Shown here piece by piece: positions 1-9,584 of a stretch of 64,000 nucleotides of DNA (positions are counted from its first letter, which is position 1; each line of letters begins with the position of its first letter). Origin of the DNA: Candidatus Brocadia sinica JPN1 (GTDB taxonomy: Bacteria; Planctomycetota; Brocadiia; Brocadiales; Brocadiaceae). The position numbers and the translations under genes are program-made. The stretch spans positions 1,054,001 to 1,118,000 of the forward strand of contig NZ_BAFN01000001.1 in NCBI RefSeq assembly GCF_000949635.1, given 5' to 3'. The notes under the pieces were generated by a model, which searched no databases, was not told the origin of the DNA, and saw only the letters and a list, made by a program, of their open reading frames with translations.

Positions 1-861
1 CCGAGAAATATTACCATTTATCATGCATCTCAGGTAGTCGGTATGGACGACCCTGCGACGTTTTCCATACGTCAGAAAACTAATTCATCAATCACACGAA
101 GTGTCGAGCTTGTGGCAAGTGGTGAGGCTGTCGCCGTAGTGAGCGCAGGACATACAGGTGCAACGGTCGCTGCATCAACATTGCATTTGCGAACCCTTAA
201 GGGGGTACGTCGTCCAGGTATTGCGGCTCCCATTCCGACCCGGCTCGGTACCTGTCTGGTTATTGACGTAGGAGCAAACATCGCCTGCAAACCGCTACAT
301 CTTCTCCAATATGGTGTGATGGCAACAATATACAGCAAATATATCTTCGGTATCAAAAATCCGCGGGTAGGACTTCTGAATATTGGTGAAGAGGATGCTA
401 AGGGAAATGATCTTGCGAAAGAAACGTTTTCTCTTCTCTCCAATTCATCTTTAAATTTTGTGGGAAATGTAGAAGGTCGTGAAATATTTGATAGTAAAGC
501 CGACATTGTTGTTTGCGAAGGTTTTGTGGGAAATGTCCTGTTGAAATTCGGGGAAGGGCTTTCCATGAGCCTTCTATCAACGATTAAAGCAGAAGCAATG
601 AAGAGCTTCTGGACGAAGCTGGGTCTGTTTTTGTGCAAATCAGCCTTTGGTCCACTAAGGGCTAAAATGGACTTTACTGAATACGGCGGTGTTCCTTTGT
701 TAGGTGTTAATGGCGTTTGTATTATATGTCATGGCAGGTCTGATTCCAAGGCTATACAAAATGCCGTAAGAGTTGCATTGCAGTTATCAAAAAACAAAGT
801 CAACGAGCATATTGTTTCCGAACTGGAAAAGGCCAATGTACCTGCGGCAAATGTTACGTAA
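1..861 (+). CDS. plsX: Phosphate acyltransferase PlsX (5' end cut by window)
   Basis: Makes acyl-phosphate from acyl-ACP, the first step of the PlsX/PlsY route to phosphatidic acid; a peripheral membrane enzyme. The reading frame is open from base 1, so the ATG at 43 is internal. Visible family features are the HASQVV-MDD segment, the VSAGHTGATVA stretch and VCEGFVGNVLLK near the middle. About 287 residues are present of a usual 330-340, so roughly the first 50 lie outside. It heads a plsX-fabH-fabD-acpP-fabF order common in bacteria, 45 bp before fabH, which supports a single lipid-synthesis operon. Confidence 0.95.
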   Translation, partial: PRNITIYHASQVVGMDDPATFSIRQKTNSSITRSVELVASGEAVAVVSAGHTGATVAASTLHLRTLKGVRRPGIAAPIPTRLGTCLVIDVGANIACKPLHLLQYGVMATIYSKYIFGIKNPRVGLLNIGEEDAKGNDLAKETFSLLSNSSLNFVGNVEGREIFDSKADIVVCEGFVGNVLLKFGEGLSMSLLSTIKAEAMKSFWTKLGLFLCKSAFGPLRAKMDFTEYGGVPLLGVNGVCIICHGRSDSKAIQNAVRVALQLSKNKVNEHIVSELEKANVPAANVT

Positions 862-906
862 CCAATTGGCCTCCAATTAATCTCCTCTGGGTAATTAAGA
901 ATTCAC

Positions 907-1896
907 ATGCAACAGAATCAAAGGGCATCTATTACAGGTATAGGATCCTATGTGCCGGGTAAGGTGTTGACAAATTATGATTTAGAAAAGATGGTTGATA
1001 CCAGCGATGACTGGATTATCCAACGAACAGGTATTAGAGAACGCCGTATCGTTGAAAATGGTCAAATAACGTCTGACCTTGCTACCCAGGCATCCCTGCG
1101 GGCAATGGAAGATGCCGGAGTTTCCCCCAAAGATTTAGACATGATTATTACATCGACAATTACCCCCGACCATATCTTTCCTTCGACATCGTGTTATATA
1201 CAGCAGAAAATAGGGGCAAGCAGGGCGAGCGCTTTTGATATATTGGCGGCATGCGCTGGATTTATTTATGCAATGTCTATTGGACAAAGCTTTGTAAATT
1301 CAGGGGCAATGGAAACCGTCCTCGTGGTAGGAGCGGAGTGCTTGTCAAAGATTACAGACTATACTGATCGTTCAACGTGCGTGTTGTTTGGAGATGGCGC
1401 TGGTGCCGTTATTATACAAAAAAGCAGCACAAAACACGAAATTCTTTCTACGAGCTTAGCTGCAGACGGATCGCAGGCAGACATACTGATCATGCCCGGA
1501 GGAGGGGCAAAAAATCCTGCATCTTTAGCATCGGTTCAACAAAGGAACCATTATATTCAATTTAAAGGTAAAGAAGTATTCAAACTGGCAATTAATAATA
1601 TAACGAACCTGATTATAGAAACGGTAACCAAGAATGGGCTCGGCCTTGAGGATATCGACTTAATTATTCCCCATCAGAGCAATCTGAGAATCATTGAAGC
1701 GACTATGGAAAAACTCGGGTTGCCCATGGAAAAGGCGTTTGTAAACATTGATAAATACGGAAACACATCCTCGGCCTCCATTCCCATTGCAATTGATGAG
1801 GCCAGAAAGGAAGGCCGCCTCTCCAAAGGCGATATTGTTATGCTGGTGGCTTTTGGGGGAGGGTTAACGTGGGGATCTTCGGTCATTCGGTGGTAG
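907..1896 (+). CDS. fabH: 3-oxoacyl-ACP synthase III FabH
   Basis: Condenses acetyl-CoA with malonyl-ACP to start type II fatty acid synthesis in the cytosol. The 329-residue protein has normal family length. The Cys-His-Asn triad is visible: Cys116 in ILAACAGF, His in IIPHQSN (about residue 256) and Asn in YGNTSSAS (about 286). The C-terminal GGGLTWGSS glycine-rich end is typical of FabH. The gene ends 5 bp before the preferred fabD start, so the two are probably translationally coupled. Confidence 0.97.
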   Translation: MQQNQRASITGIGSYVPGKVLTNYDLEKMVDTSDDWIIQRTGIRERRIVENGQITSDLATQASLRAMEDAGVSPKDLDMIITSTITPDHIFPSTSCYIQQKIGASRASAFDILAACAGFIYAMSIGQSFVNSGAMETVLVVGAECLSKITDYTDRSTCVLFGDGAGAVIIQKSSTKHEILSTSLAADGSQADILIMPGGGAKNPASLASVQQRNHYIQFKGKEVFKLAINNITNLIIETVTKNGLGLEDIDLIIPHQSNLRIIEATMEKLGLPMEKAFVNIDKYGNTSSASIPIAIDEARKEGRLSKGDIVMLVAFGGGLTWGSSVIRW

Positions 1897-1901
1897 AAAG
1901 C

Positions 1902-2843
1902 ATGCGAAAGATAGTATTACTTTTCCCTGGCCAGGGCACTCAATATGTGGGAATGGGTAAGGATTTTTATACACAGTTCAAAGAGGCGCAAGAGATATTC
2001 AATCAGGCGAATGAGATTCTGGGTTTCGATATAGCAGAACTTTGTTTCCACGGAAAACAAGAGGAGTTAAACAAGACCTCTGCTTGTCAGCCGGCCATAC
2101 TGGTGAATAGCCTGGCAATACTGGAAGTCTTGAAAAGAAATTCAGCAATTCAGGGAAACACCTATCTTGCAGCGGCTGGGCTGAGCCTGGGAGAATATAC
2201 AGCCCATGTGTCCGCTGGTTCTATGGCCTTCAGGGATGCTGTGAGACTGGTGTATAAACGGGGTATGTTTATGCAAGAAGCGTGTAATGCAAATCCTGGT
2301 GGAATGGTTTCTATAATTGGACTGGAGGATGAAAAAGTCGAGCAGATATGTGCGGAGGTGAGGCCGTTGGGAGTTATCTGTGCTGCAAATTATAATAGTC
2401 CTGGACAGGTTGTTATTTCGGGTGAAAAGCCTTTGTTAGAAAAGGCATCTGTTCTTGCCAGGGAACGAGGTGCAAGGATGGTTGTGCCTTTGAAGGTCGA
2501 TGGGGCGTTTCACTCGGATTTAATGAGTCCGGCAAGTGATAAACTTGCAAAGGAGCTGGAAGCAACTCCAATCTCGAAGCCAAACGTCCCTGTTGTGGCA
2601 AATATCCATGCACAGTATGTAAGGGAGCCTGACGAGATAAAAGCATCTCTGGCGAAACAGTTAAATAGCCCGGTTCGGTGGCATCAGTCGATCTCTATGC
2701 TGATACAAAACGGATGTAATCAGTTTTATGAGATTGGTCCTGGGAAAACTTTATCGGGACTTATGAAGAGGATTGACTCTACTCAGGAAATCAAAAACAT
2801 TGACACCGTAGAGGCCTTTGAAAATATGATAAAATTGAACTAA
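1902..2843 (+). CDS. fabD: Malonyl-CoA:ACP transacylase FabD
   Basis: Moves malonyl groups from CoA to acyl carrier protein. The protein begins at the ATG at 1902 because [14 protein letters not shown] is the conserved N-terminus; an upstream in-frame start at 1869 would overlap fabH and add 11 unrelated residues. It is 313 residues, normal for the family. The nucleophile Ser95 sits in GLSLGEY, the partner His in AFHSDLM, and the C-terminal [15 protein letters not shown] motif is present. It sits between fabH and acpP in the operon. Confidence 0.97.
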   Translation: MRKIVLLFPGQGTQYVGMGKDFYTQFKEAQEIFNQANEILGFDIAELCFHGKQEELNKTSACQPAILVNSLAILEVLKRNSAIQGNTYLAAAGLSLGEYTAHVSAGSMAFRDAVRLVYKRGMFMQEACNANPGGMVSIIGLEDEKVEQICAEVRPLGVICAANYNSPGQVVISGEKPLLEKASVLARERGARMVVPLKVDGAFHSDLMSPASDKLAKELEATPISKPNVPVVANIHAQYVREPDEIKASLAKQLNSPVRWHQSISMLIQNGCNQFYEIGPGKTLSGLMKRIDSTQEIKNIDTVEAFENMIKLN

Positions 2844-2866
2844 TTTTAGGACAAGGAGGTAAAACC

Positions 2867-3100
2867 GTGTCAGCAGTTGAAGATAAGGTGAAAGAAATTA
2901 TTACAAAACAGATGGGTGTAAAAGCCGAACAGATCACAAAAGAGACGTCATTTATCAATGATCTGGGAGCTGATTCTTTGGATACCGTAGAATTGATCAT
3001 GGAATTTGAAGACGCATTTGATATGAATATCCCTGATGAAGATGCAGAGAAGATACGGACGGTGGGAGATGCTATTAAATACATCGAGGAACACAAATAA
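2867..3100 (+). CDS. acpP: Acyl carrier protein
   Basis: Carries growing acyl chains on a phosphopantetheine arm. The 77-residue acidic protein has the attachment site Ser37 in [15 protein letters not shown]. Translation starts at GTG: a strong AGGAGGT ribosome site lies 8 bases upstream at 2852-2858 and no in-frame ATG precedes the conserved helix I. Its stop codon is directly followed by the fabF start, with zero spacing, indicating coupled translation. Confidence 0.97.
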   Translation: MSAVEDKVKEIITKQMGVKAEQITKETSFINDLGADSLDTVELIMEFEDAFDMNIPDEDAEKIRTVGDAIKYIEEHK

Positions 3101-4345
3101 ATGCAGAAACGACGAAGGGTCGTTATTACCGGTGTTGGAGCAATTACATCCCTGGGGCAGGAAAAAGACCAAATCTGGTCGGCATTGTGCAATGGGAAAA
3201 GTGGGATAAAGCCTATCACCTCTTTTGATACCTCTGCTTTTGATGTCCATTTCGGGGGAGAAGTCAGCGATTTTGATCCTGTTCAGTGGTTTGATGTCAA
3301 AGAGGCACGGCGGCTCGACCGGTTCTCTCAGTTTGCTATAGTTGCTTCTATCCAGGCTGTGAAAGATGCCGAACTAAATACGGAAAGCTTCGACAAAACA
3401 AGGGTGGGAGTTGTAGTTGGTTCAGGTATGGGTGGTTTGATAGAACTTGAATCGCAGCATGAAATTCTTTTAAAAAAGGGACCTTCAAGGATATCCCCTT
3501 TTCTGATTCCTAAACTAATGGTCAACGCTGCCTCCGCACAGGTTGCAATACGATTTGGACTCAAGGGCCCCAATTATGCCCTGGTAACAGCATGCACTAC
3601 GGGCGTTAATGCCATAGGAGAGGCTGTCGGTATCATCCAAAGAGGGGATGCGGATGTTATGCTTGCAGGAAGCTCAGAGGCTGTAATTACCCCTTTGGCC
3701 CTTGGTGGTTTTAGCTCCATGAAAGCGCTCTCTACCCGCAATAAGGAACCACAAAAGGCCAGCCGTCCTTTTGATAAAGACCGGGACGGTTTCGTCCTTT
3801 CCGAAGGGGCGGGTGTCGTTGTGCTTGAAGAGTTTGAGACAGCAAGAAAACGAGGCGCCAATATCTATGCAGAAGTGCTCGGTTACGGCCTTAATTCAGA
3901 TGCGTACCATATCGCAGCGCCTGAACCCAACGGCGAGGGAGCAATGCGATGTATGACAAGCGCCCTGAAAGACGCGCAGTGCAATCCCGAAGAGATTGGT
4001 TATATCAACGCTCACGCTACGTCAACCCCTATTGGCGACAACATCGAAATGAAGGCCGTAAAGAAGGTTTTTGGGCTCAATGCACCCAAAATCCCCATCA
4101 GTTCTACAAAGTCTATGCTGGGGCATCAACTCGGAGCTTCGGGAAGTGTCGAAGTTATCATCTGCGCCTTGGTAATTGAGAAAGGGGTTCTTCCCCCAAC
4201 GATCAATTATGAGACGCCGGATCCTGAATGCTCCGGATTGGATTTCATCCCCAACGTGGCCAGAGAAAGGAAGGTCAGGAAGACCCTTTCCAATTCATTC
4301 GGTTTTGGCGGACACAATGCCAGCGTCATCCTTGGGCAGGTGTAA
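3101..4345 (+). CDS. fabF: 3-oxoacyl-ACP synthase II FabF
   Basis: Elongating ketosynthase of type II fatty acid synthesis, 414 residues, normal length. The Cys-His-His triad is visible as Cys in TACTTGVNAI (about residue 165), His in INAHATSTP and His in MLGHQLGASG. The C-terminal NSFGFGGHNAS is diagnostic of FabF/FabB. Start chosen at the ATG abutting the acpP stop. Downstream 102 bp hold no gene; lpxD follows on the same strand. Confidence 0.97.
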   Translation: MQKRRRVVITGVGAITSLGQEKDQIWSALCNGKSGIKPITSFDTSAFDVHFGGEVSDFDPVQWFDVKEARRLDRFSQFAIVASIQAVKDAELNTESFDKTRVGVVVGSGMGGLIELESQHEILLKKGPSRISPFLIPKLMVNAASAQVAIRFGLKGPNYALVTACTTGVNAIGEAVGIIQRGDADVMLAGSSEAVITPLALGGFSSMKALSTRNKEPQKASRPFDKDRDGFVLSEGAGVVVLEEFETARKRGANIYAEVLGYGLNSDAYHIAAPEPNGEGAMRCMTSALKDAQCNPEEIGYINAHATSTPIGDNIEMKAVKKVFGLNAPKIPISSTKSMLGHQLGASGSVEVIICALVIEKGVLPPTINYETPDPECSGLDFIPNVARERKVRKTLSNSFGFGGHNASVILGQV

Positions 4346-4447
4346 GTATAAAAAATTAAACTCAAGTATATTGCAACAACAACTGTTTTTCACCATTCTG
4401 CAACTCCTTTTTCTGTCTCTCCCCTTTAAATTGAAGATTTACAGAAC

Positions 4448-5458
4448 ATGAAATTTACGCTCAATGAAATTCAATCTATTATTGGTGGAAAAGTCGTTGG
4501 CAATGGAGATATCTGCATCACGGGTATTGCCAGCGTTGAAGTTGCGAAAGAGGGGGATATAACATTCATTAAGAATGATACGCTAGCTCCACAGGCCCTG
4601 GCATCTCAGGCTTCCGCAATAATTTTACATCGTGAAATGCAAACACTTAAAAAACCACAAATCGTCATTGAAAATCCTTATCTTGCTTTCACGAAATTTA
4701 TGGAAGTCGTGGCAAAAGAACGATATATGCGCCCCACCGGTATTCACCCTACGGCTGTTATCGGTAAGGCTGCTGTCATTGGGAACGGTGTTTCCATTGG
4801 CGCACATGTTACCATTGAGGATAACGTAAGGATAGGAAATTCTGTTACGATTTATCCAAACACGTTTATTGGCAAGGAGAGTCGCCTTGGAGATAACACC
4901 ATCATCTACGCCAATGTCTCCATAAGAGAAAATAGTATCATTGGTAAGCGGGTTATTATCCATTGCAACAGCGTTATCGGAGACGATGGATTCGGCTATC
5001 TTCAAATAGAGAAAAGGCACGTTAAGATACCGCAGATTGGAATCGTTGAAATAGGAGATGATGTAGAAATTGGTGCCATGGTAACGGTCTGCCGCGCTGC
5101 ACTCGATAAAACAATTATTGGAAACGGAGTAAAGATAGACAACCATTCCCATATTGCCCACAACGTTACCATAGGGGACAACTCCATGCTCATTGCATAT
5201 GCCAAGATTGCAGGAAGCACTAAAATTGGAAAGCATGTCCTGATTGCAGAAGATGTCGGAGTTACCGATCATGCAGCTATAGGTGATAACTGTATTATTG
5301 GGGGAGGTTCCAACGTTTACAAGAGCCTGGAGGCCGGTTCTGTTGTGTGGGGTTCACCAGCCAAGCCCATTACTGAAGAAAAACGTATCCAGATATTGAT
5401 CAAAAAATTACCGGAAATATATAATACAATGAAAAGACTTGCGAAAATATCACAATAA
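4448..5458 (+). CDS. lpxD: UDP-3-O-(3-hydroxyacyl)glucosamine N-acyltransferase LpxD
   Basis: Adds the N-linked 3-hydroxyacyl chain in lipid A synthesis, using 3-hydroxyacyl-ACP. The 336 residues contain an N-terminal UDP-binding domain (about 1-100), then repeated hexapeptides of the left-handed beta helix (for example IGNGVSIG, IGNSVTIY, IGKRVIIH) and the catalytic-loop segment DNHSHIAHNVTIG. Its position after fabF and before glmS places acyl-ACP and amino-sugar supply together. It shows that the organism makes lipid A or a related glycolipid. Confidence 0.95.
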   Translation: MKFTLNEIQSIIGGKVVGNGDICITGIASVEVAKEGDITFIKNDTLAPQALASQASAIILHREMQTLKKPQIVIENPYLAFTKFMEVVAKERYMRPTGIHPTAVIGKAAVIGNGVSIGAHVTIEDNVRIGNSVTIYPNTFIGKESRLGDNTIIYANVSIRENSIIGKRVIIHCNSVIGDDGFGYLQIEKRHVKIPQIGIVEIGDDVEIGAMVTVCRAALDKTIIGNGVKIDNHSHIAHNVTIGDNSMLIAYAKIAGSTKIGKHVLIAEDVGVTDHAAIGDNCIIGGGSNVYKSLEAGSVVWGSPAKPITEEKRIQILIKKLPEIYNTMKRLAKISQ

Positions 5459-5475
5459 TTTTGAGAGATAAACGT

Positions 5476-7302
5476 ATGTGTGGAATTGTAGGATATATTG
5501 GACATAACAAGGCTGTCGGGGTGCTATTAGACGGTATCAAAAGACTTGAATACCGTGGGTATGATTCCTCCGGGATTGCATTCATTGAGAACGATATTCT
5601 GAAGTGCGAAAAGGCCGTAGGCAAGATCGCCGAACTAGAGAAGAAACTTGATGGGAACAATTTCAATACACATGCAGGGATCGTCCATACACGATGGGCA
5701 ACGCATGGAGCCCCAACCATGGAGAATGCCCATCCTCATGTTGATTGTCATAATGAGATTGCCGTGGTACATAATGGAATTATCGAAAATTATGATTATT
5801 TAAAATCAAGGTTAGAACGGGAAGGACACATCTTCCGGAGTGAGACAGATACGGAAGTCCTTGCACATCTCATCGAGAAATATTTTCAGAATAACCTCGA
5901 AATAGCCGTTATGGAGGCACTAAAAGAGGTAGAGGGGACCTATGGCATTGCAGTAATCTCCACGAAAGACCCACAAAAGATTGTAGCGGCGAGGAAGGGA
6001 TCTCCTCTCGTAATAGGGATTGGGACTCAGGAGTATTTTATTACCTCTGATGTTTCCGCCTCACTGGAGCATACGAGGGACGTGGTGTATCTGGATGATA
6101 ATGAGGTGGCCATTCTTACCTTGAACCATTACGAAACCAAGACTATGCAAAACATCCCCACCTACAAAAAGGTAGAGGAGGTACTGTGGAATATCGATAT
6201 GATCGAGAAGGGTGGCTATGAGCATTTTATGCTCAAAGAAATCCACGAACAACCCCAGGCGTTGCGAAACGTCATGCGCGGAAGAATTGAAAGTAATAGC
6301 AGTTTAATAAAACTGGGTGGATTAATGAGCTCTGAAAAGGAACTCCGGGAGGCGAAACGCATCGTTATCGTTGCTTGTGGTACTTCCTGGCATGCGGGGC
6401 TTGTGGGAGAATACATGCTGGAAGAACTGGCGCGTATACCTGTTGAGGTGGAATACGCCTCAGAATTTCGATACCGAAATCCCGTGATTGAAGAAGGCAC
6501 GGTAGTGATTGCCATAAGCCAGTCCGGTGAAACGGCAGACACCCTGGCGGCAATGCGAGAAGCCAGGCACAAAGGAGCCAAGTTGCTTTCTATCTGTAAT
6601 GTTGTAGGTAGCACCATAGCCAGGGAGGCTGATTGCGGGATTTATTTGCACATCGGCCCTGAGATAGGAGTTGCATCCACCAAGGCGTTTACCGCACAGA
6701 TTACTGTTTTATATCTGTTTACTCTTTATATGATGAATCTGAAATATCCCCATACACCAACACATTCTGACATGATTAAGGTCATCCAATCAATACCCGA
6801 TAAGGTACAGATCATTCTCAACATGGAAGAGAAGATTGTGGAACTTGCAAGGATATATAAAGACAGTGAAAACGCCCTCTATTTGGGGAGAGGATACAAC
6901 TATCCGGTAGCGCTTGAAGGTGCATTAAAACTCAAGGAAATATCCTATATTCATGCCGAAGGCTATCCAGCGGCCGAGATGAAGCATGGCCCCATTGCCC
7001 TCATTAATAAGGATATGCCAGTGGTCTTTATTGCCACAAGAGATAGTGTCTACGGAAAGATCTTAAGTAATATTGCAGAGGTCAGATCCAGGGGTGGGAG
7101 GTTGATTGCAATTGCAACTGAGGGAGATGAACAGATCATAGAAAAGGTCGATCATGTCTTTTACATACCCAAGACCTCCGATTGCCTGACACCAATCCTT
7201 TCCGTGATACCACTTCAATTAATGGCCTATCATATGGCAGTCATGAGAGGATGCGATGTAGACAAACCCAGGAACCTTGCAAAGAGTGTAACGGTTGAAT
7301 GA
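5476..7302 (+). CDS. glmS: Glutamine--fructose-6-phosphate aminotransferase GlmS
   Basis: Makes glucosamine-6-phosphate, feeding UDP-GlcNAc for peptidoglycan and lipid A. I start it at ATG 5476 because MCGIVGYIG exposes the catalytic Cys as residue 2; the TTG at 5461 would hide it. Length is 608 residues, matching the family. The N-terminal glutaminase domain (HTRWATHG, HNGIIENY) is followed by two SIS sugar-isomerase domains (ACGTSWHA, SQSGETADT) and the C-terminal PRNLAKSVTVE signature. A stem-loop ends the transcript about 40 bp downstream. Confidence 0.97.
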   Translation: MCGIVGYIGHNKAVGVLLDGIKRLEYRGYDSSGIAFIENDILKCEKAVGKIAELEKKLDGNNFNTHAGIVHTRWATHGAPTMENAHPHVDCHNEIAVVHNGIIENYDYLKSRLEREGHIFRSETDTEVLAHLIEKYFQNNLEIAVMEALKEVEGTYGIAVISTKDPQKIVAARKGSPLVIGIGTQEYFITSDVSASLEHTRDVVYLDDNEVAILTLNHYETKTMQNIPTYKKVEEVLWNIDMIEKGGYEHFMLKEIHEQPQALRNVMRGRIESNSSLIKLGGLMSSEKELREAKRIVIVACGTSWHAGLVGEYMLEELARIPVEVEYASEFRYRNPVIEEGTVVIAISQSGETADTLAAMREARHKGAKLLSICNVVGSTIAREADCGIYLHIGPEIGVASTKAFTAQITVLYLFTLYMMNLKYPHTPTHSDMIKVIQSIPDKVQIILNMEEKIVELARIYKDSENALYLGRGYNYPVALEGALKLKEISYIHAEGYPAAEMKHGPIALINKDMPVVFIATRDSVYGKILSNIAEVRSRGGRLIAIATEGDEQIIEKVDHVFYIPKTSDCLTPILSVIPLQLMAYHMAVMRGCDVDKPRNLAKSVTVE

Positions 7303-7343
7303 AATCATATTTCAATGATTAGAAATTCAATATAAAAGGGTGG

Positions 7344-7372
7344 CACGGACAAACTTTGTTTGTCCGTGTTTA
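7344..7372 (+). terminator. Stem-loop terminator after glmS
   Basis: A perfect 11-bp stem (7344-7354 with 7358-7368) with a 3-base loop is followed by TTTAAT. It lies between glmS and rmuC. The T run is short, so efficiency is uncertain. Confidence 0.6.
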
Positions 7373-7448
7373 ATATAAATTGTGCCAAAGCTTAAAAATC
7401 GTGTTTTCCCCTAATTGCGTATAATTTGTTTTTAAAAGATGGATTCCT

Positions 7449-8810
7449 ATGGAAATTCATTGGTTAATTATTGCAATGGTAACCGGGGTTTTTGTGGGAA
7501 CCGCTGTCACCTGGCTGCTCTGCAGGGTACGCATCACAACGCTCAACGAACAATATATCGCAACTCAGCAGGATCTGGCAAATACACGGGCTGATCTTGA
7601 CCTGAAGAGCGAAACAGTTTCCCAACTTAATCAGGTAATCGTGCGGCTGGAGACTACACTCGAACACGAACGTAAGACGACTTATGAAAAACTGAACATT
7701 CTTAACGATGCTACTCTGAAGCTGGGCGATGCCTTTAAGGCACTTTCATCAGAAGCACTGAAAAGTAACAACCAATCCTTCCTGGAGTTGGCAAAAATTA
7801 CCCTGGAAAAATACCAAACCGAGGCGAAGGGAGACCTTGAACAGAGGCAGAAGGCTGTAGAGCATCTCGTCACACCCATCAAACAGTCCCTGGAAAAAGT
7901 AGACACCCAGATCCAGGAATTAGAAAAAGCACGACAGCAGGCATATGGGAGCCTGACCGAGCAGGTCAAGTCCCTCATATACACACAGGAGAAGCTACAG
8001 TCTGAAACTGGCAATCTGGTCAAGGCCCTCCGGACACCGACGGTACGAGGCCACTGGGGAGAGATACAGCTTAAGCGGGTGGTCGAGATTGCCGGCATGC
8101 TGGAATACTGCGATTTTGACCGGCAGCAAACGGTAACAACAGAAGACGGCCGATTGCGGCCCGATATGCTCGTGAGGCTACCGGGAGGGAAGAATATTGT
8201 TGTTGACGCGAAGACGCCTCTCTTGGCGTATCTTGATGCCTTAGAATCCACAAACGACGACCAGCGCTTATCAAAGCTCAGGAGCCATGCGCAACAGATT
8301 CGGTCTCACATGACAAAACTGAGCGCAAAATCTTACTGGGAACAGTTTCAACCCACACCGGAATTTGTAGTTCTTTTTCTGCCCGGTGAAATGTTTTTCA
8401 GTGCCGCCCTCGAGTTGGATCCCGCACTGATTGAAGAGGGCGCAAAACAGCATGTCATCCTGGCCACACCGACAACCCTGATCGCACTCCTGCGTGCCGT
8501 GTACTATGGCTGGCGGCAGGAACAGGTATCAGAGAACACCAGAAAAATTAGTGAACTCGGACAGGAGCTTCACGAACGTATTGCAACGATGGTTGAACAT
8601 CTCACGAAACTCGGCGGATCCCTTGGAAAGGCTGTGGAAGCGTTTAATGCCGCAGTTGCATCCTTTGAAGGTCGTGTGCTCCCGTCCGTACGAAAGTTCG
8701 AGGCACTTGGCGCAGGAAGCAAAAAGGAGATCGAGGAACTTACTCCAATTGACAAAAACCCCAGGGTGCTTATGGAAATCCAAGGTGAACATGACACAAG
8801 AATTTGCTAA
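7449..8810 (+). CDS. rmuC: DNA recombination protein RmuC
   Basis: RmuC-family protein, a membrane-anchored factor with a nuclease-like fold that limits recombination at inverted repeats. The 453 residues show one N-terminal transmembrane helix (about 3-24), a long coiled coil (about 30-180) and the conserved core with RGHWGEIQLKRVVE, RPDMLVRLPGG and VVDAKTPL. FLPGEMFFSAALE and ATPTTLIALLRAVYYGW are also typical. The last bases overlap a small ATG-started frame at 8791 of unknown nature. Confidence 0.93.
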   Translation: MEIHWLIIAMVTGVFVGTAVTWLLCRVRITTLNEQYIATQQDLANTRADLDLKSETVSQLNQVIVRLETTLEHERKTTYEKLNILNDATLKLGDAFKALSSEALKSNNQSFLELAKITLEKYQTEAKGDLEQRQKAVEHLVTPIKQSLEKVDTQIQELEKARQQAYGSLTEQVKSLIYTQEKLQSETGNLVKALRTPTVRGHWGEIQLKRVVEIAGMLEYCDFDRQQTVTTEDGRLRPDMLVRLPGGKNIVVDAKTPLLAYLDALESTNDDQRLSKLRSHAQQIRSHMTKLSAKSYWEQFQPTPEFVVLFLPGEMFFSAALELDPALIEEGAKQHVILATPTTLIALLRAVYYGWRQEQVSENTRKISELGQELHERIATMVEHLTKLGGSLGKAVEAFNAAVASFEGRVLPSVRKFEALGAGSKKEIEELTPIDKNPRVLMEIQGEHDTRIC

Positions 8811-8926
8811 AAACACCAATTCTCGGACAACCTGGAACGATTTGACCCCGTTCGTTCCCCGGAAAATACGAAAAAAGCTTGACATTGAAAAACGACAAAT
8901 GATAATCTCTGATCGTCTTCGCCAAA

Positions 8927-9118
8927 GACGTCAGCACAACGATGATCTACACCCATGTCTTGAGCAAAGGAGGCCACGGCGTCCGAAGCCATTTTACTGG
9001 GTTGTGGGCCGGATTATACAGAAAGTTAATCATTCTTAGAATTTGTCGAATCAAAACATCAGAGATTCGTTGGAAGACCTTGTCGGGAAACATTATTCAA
9101 CAAGAAGACAGGAACTAA
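8927..9118 (+). pseudogene. Tyrosine recombinase (integron-integrase-like) C-terminal remnant
   Basis: Reading from 8927 gives DVSTTMIYTHVLSKGGHGVRSH, the end of a phage/integron-type tyrosine recombinase: the nucleophilic Tyr lies in TTMIYTHVL and the trailing G-G-x-G-V-R-S block is typical of IntI-like proteins. Nothing recognisable as the catalytic R-H-R part precedes it, so only the tail survives. The frame then runs on without similarity to a TAA at about 9118. A different overlapping frame (8791-9039, starting MTQEFAKNT) is not recognised. This marks a former recombinase at the edge of a degraded region. Confidence 0.6.
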
Positions 9119-9179
9119 GAGACGGGAAAGAAATGTAAAAATAGTAGAAAGGTGCTTATAAAAGGAAAGGAAGGAGCTA

Positions 9180-9368
9180 TGAATACAGCAAAGGACGACG
9201 TTAAATCATTACTTAAAAAGCTTCCGGATAAACTGCACGATAGAGGATATTCAGTATCATCTATATGTCATTGAAAAGATCCAGAAGGGCATTGAAAGGG
9301 CAGAAGAAGAGGGAACTGTTTCACAAGAAGACGTGGAAAAGCGGTTTAGCAGATGGACTACAAAATAA
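9180..9368 (+). pseudogene. Frameshifted antitoxin of a RelE/ParE-type module
   Basis: An ATG preceded by a GGAAGGAG ribosome site starts MNTAKDDVKSLLKKLPD; a frameshift near 9231 then leads to CTIEDIQYHLYVIEKIQKG and on to RFSRWTTK with a stop at 9368. This pattern matches the short antitoxins found before RelE/ParE toxins. The direct frame stops early after about 31 residues, so the gene is broken. The toxin start overlaps its 3' end, as usual for such pairs. Confidence 0.7.
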
Positions 9369-9476
9369 TCTGGTCTCCTGTTTGTTTATCAAATAAAAAA
9401 GCAGCAGATTCTTATTGTGGCAGTGATTCATGGAAGGCGATTGTTTGAGACTATAACAGAACGATTTGAAGAATAA
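9353..9476 (+). pseudogene. Internally deleted RelE/ParE-type toxin
   Basis: ATG 9353 begins MDYKIIWSP, the usual toxin N-terminus. From 9381 another frame gives FVYQIKKQQILIVAVIHGRR and ERFEE to a stop at 9476, the usual toxin C-terminus. The middle of the protein, about 50 residues, is missing and the two parts are out of frame. With the preceding antitoxin remnant this is a dead toxin-antitoxin locus. Confidence 0.7.
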
Positions 9477-9536
9477 GCACATAACTATCGCATACCTCAG
9501 ACCGTCGCTCTTTGCAGGTTCAAATATCGTAATAAA

Positions 9537-9566
9537 GGTTGGGTTGAGGAACGAAACCCAACAACC
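9537..9566 (+). repeat. REP-like palindrome, left of RAYT gene
   Basis: Imperfect palindrome GGTTGGGTT...AACCCAACAACC. Its reverse complement closely matches the copy at 9928-9959, so the two flank the transposase gene in inverted orientation. Confidence 0.75.
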
Positions 9567-9584
9567 TAATATACCGAGAAAATA

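Noticed and set aside
72-638. 188-codon minus-strand frame opposite plsX
   Set aside because: plsX is certain from its motifs; the antisense frame has skewed composition and no family features.
7682-8251. 189-codon minus-strand frame opposite rmuC
   Set aside because: Ser/Arg-rich shadow of the rmuC coiled coil; no ribosome site.
8494-8790. Frame inside the 3' part of rmuC continuing past its end
   Set aside because: The part inside rmuC is a shadow of a clear gene. Only the region after 8811 holds separate sequence, listed as an integrase remnant in another frame.
9516-9530. GCAGGTTCAAAT resembling a tRNA T-arm
   Set aside because: No acceptor, D-arm or anticodon stem can be formed around it.
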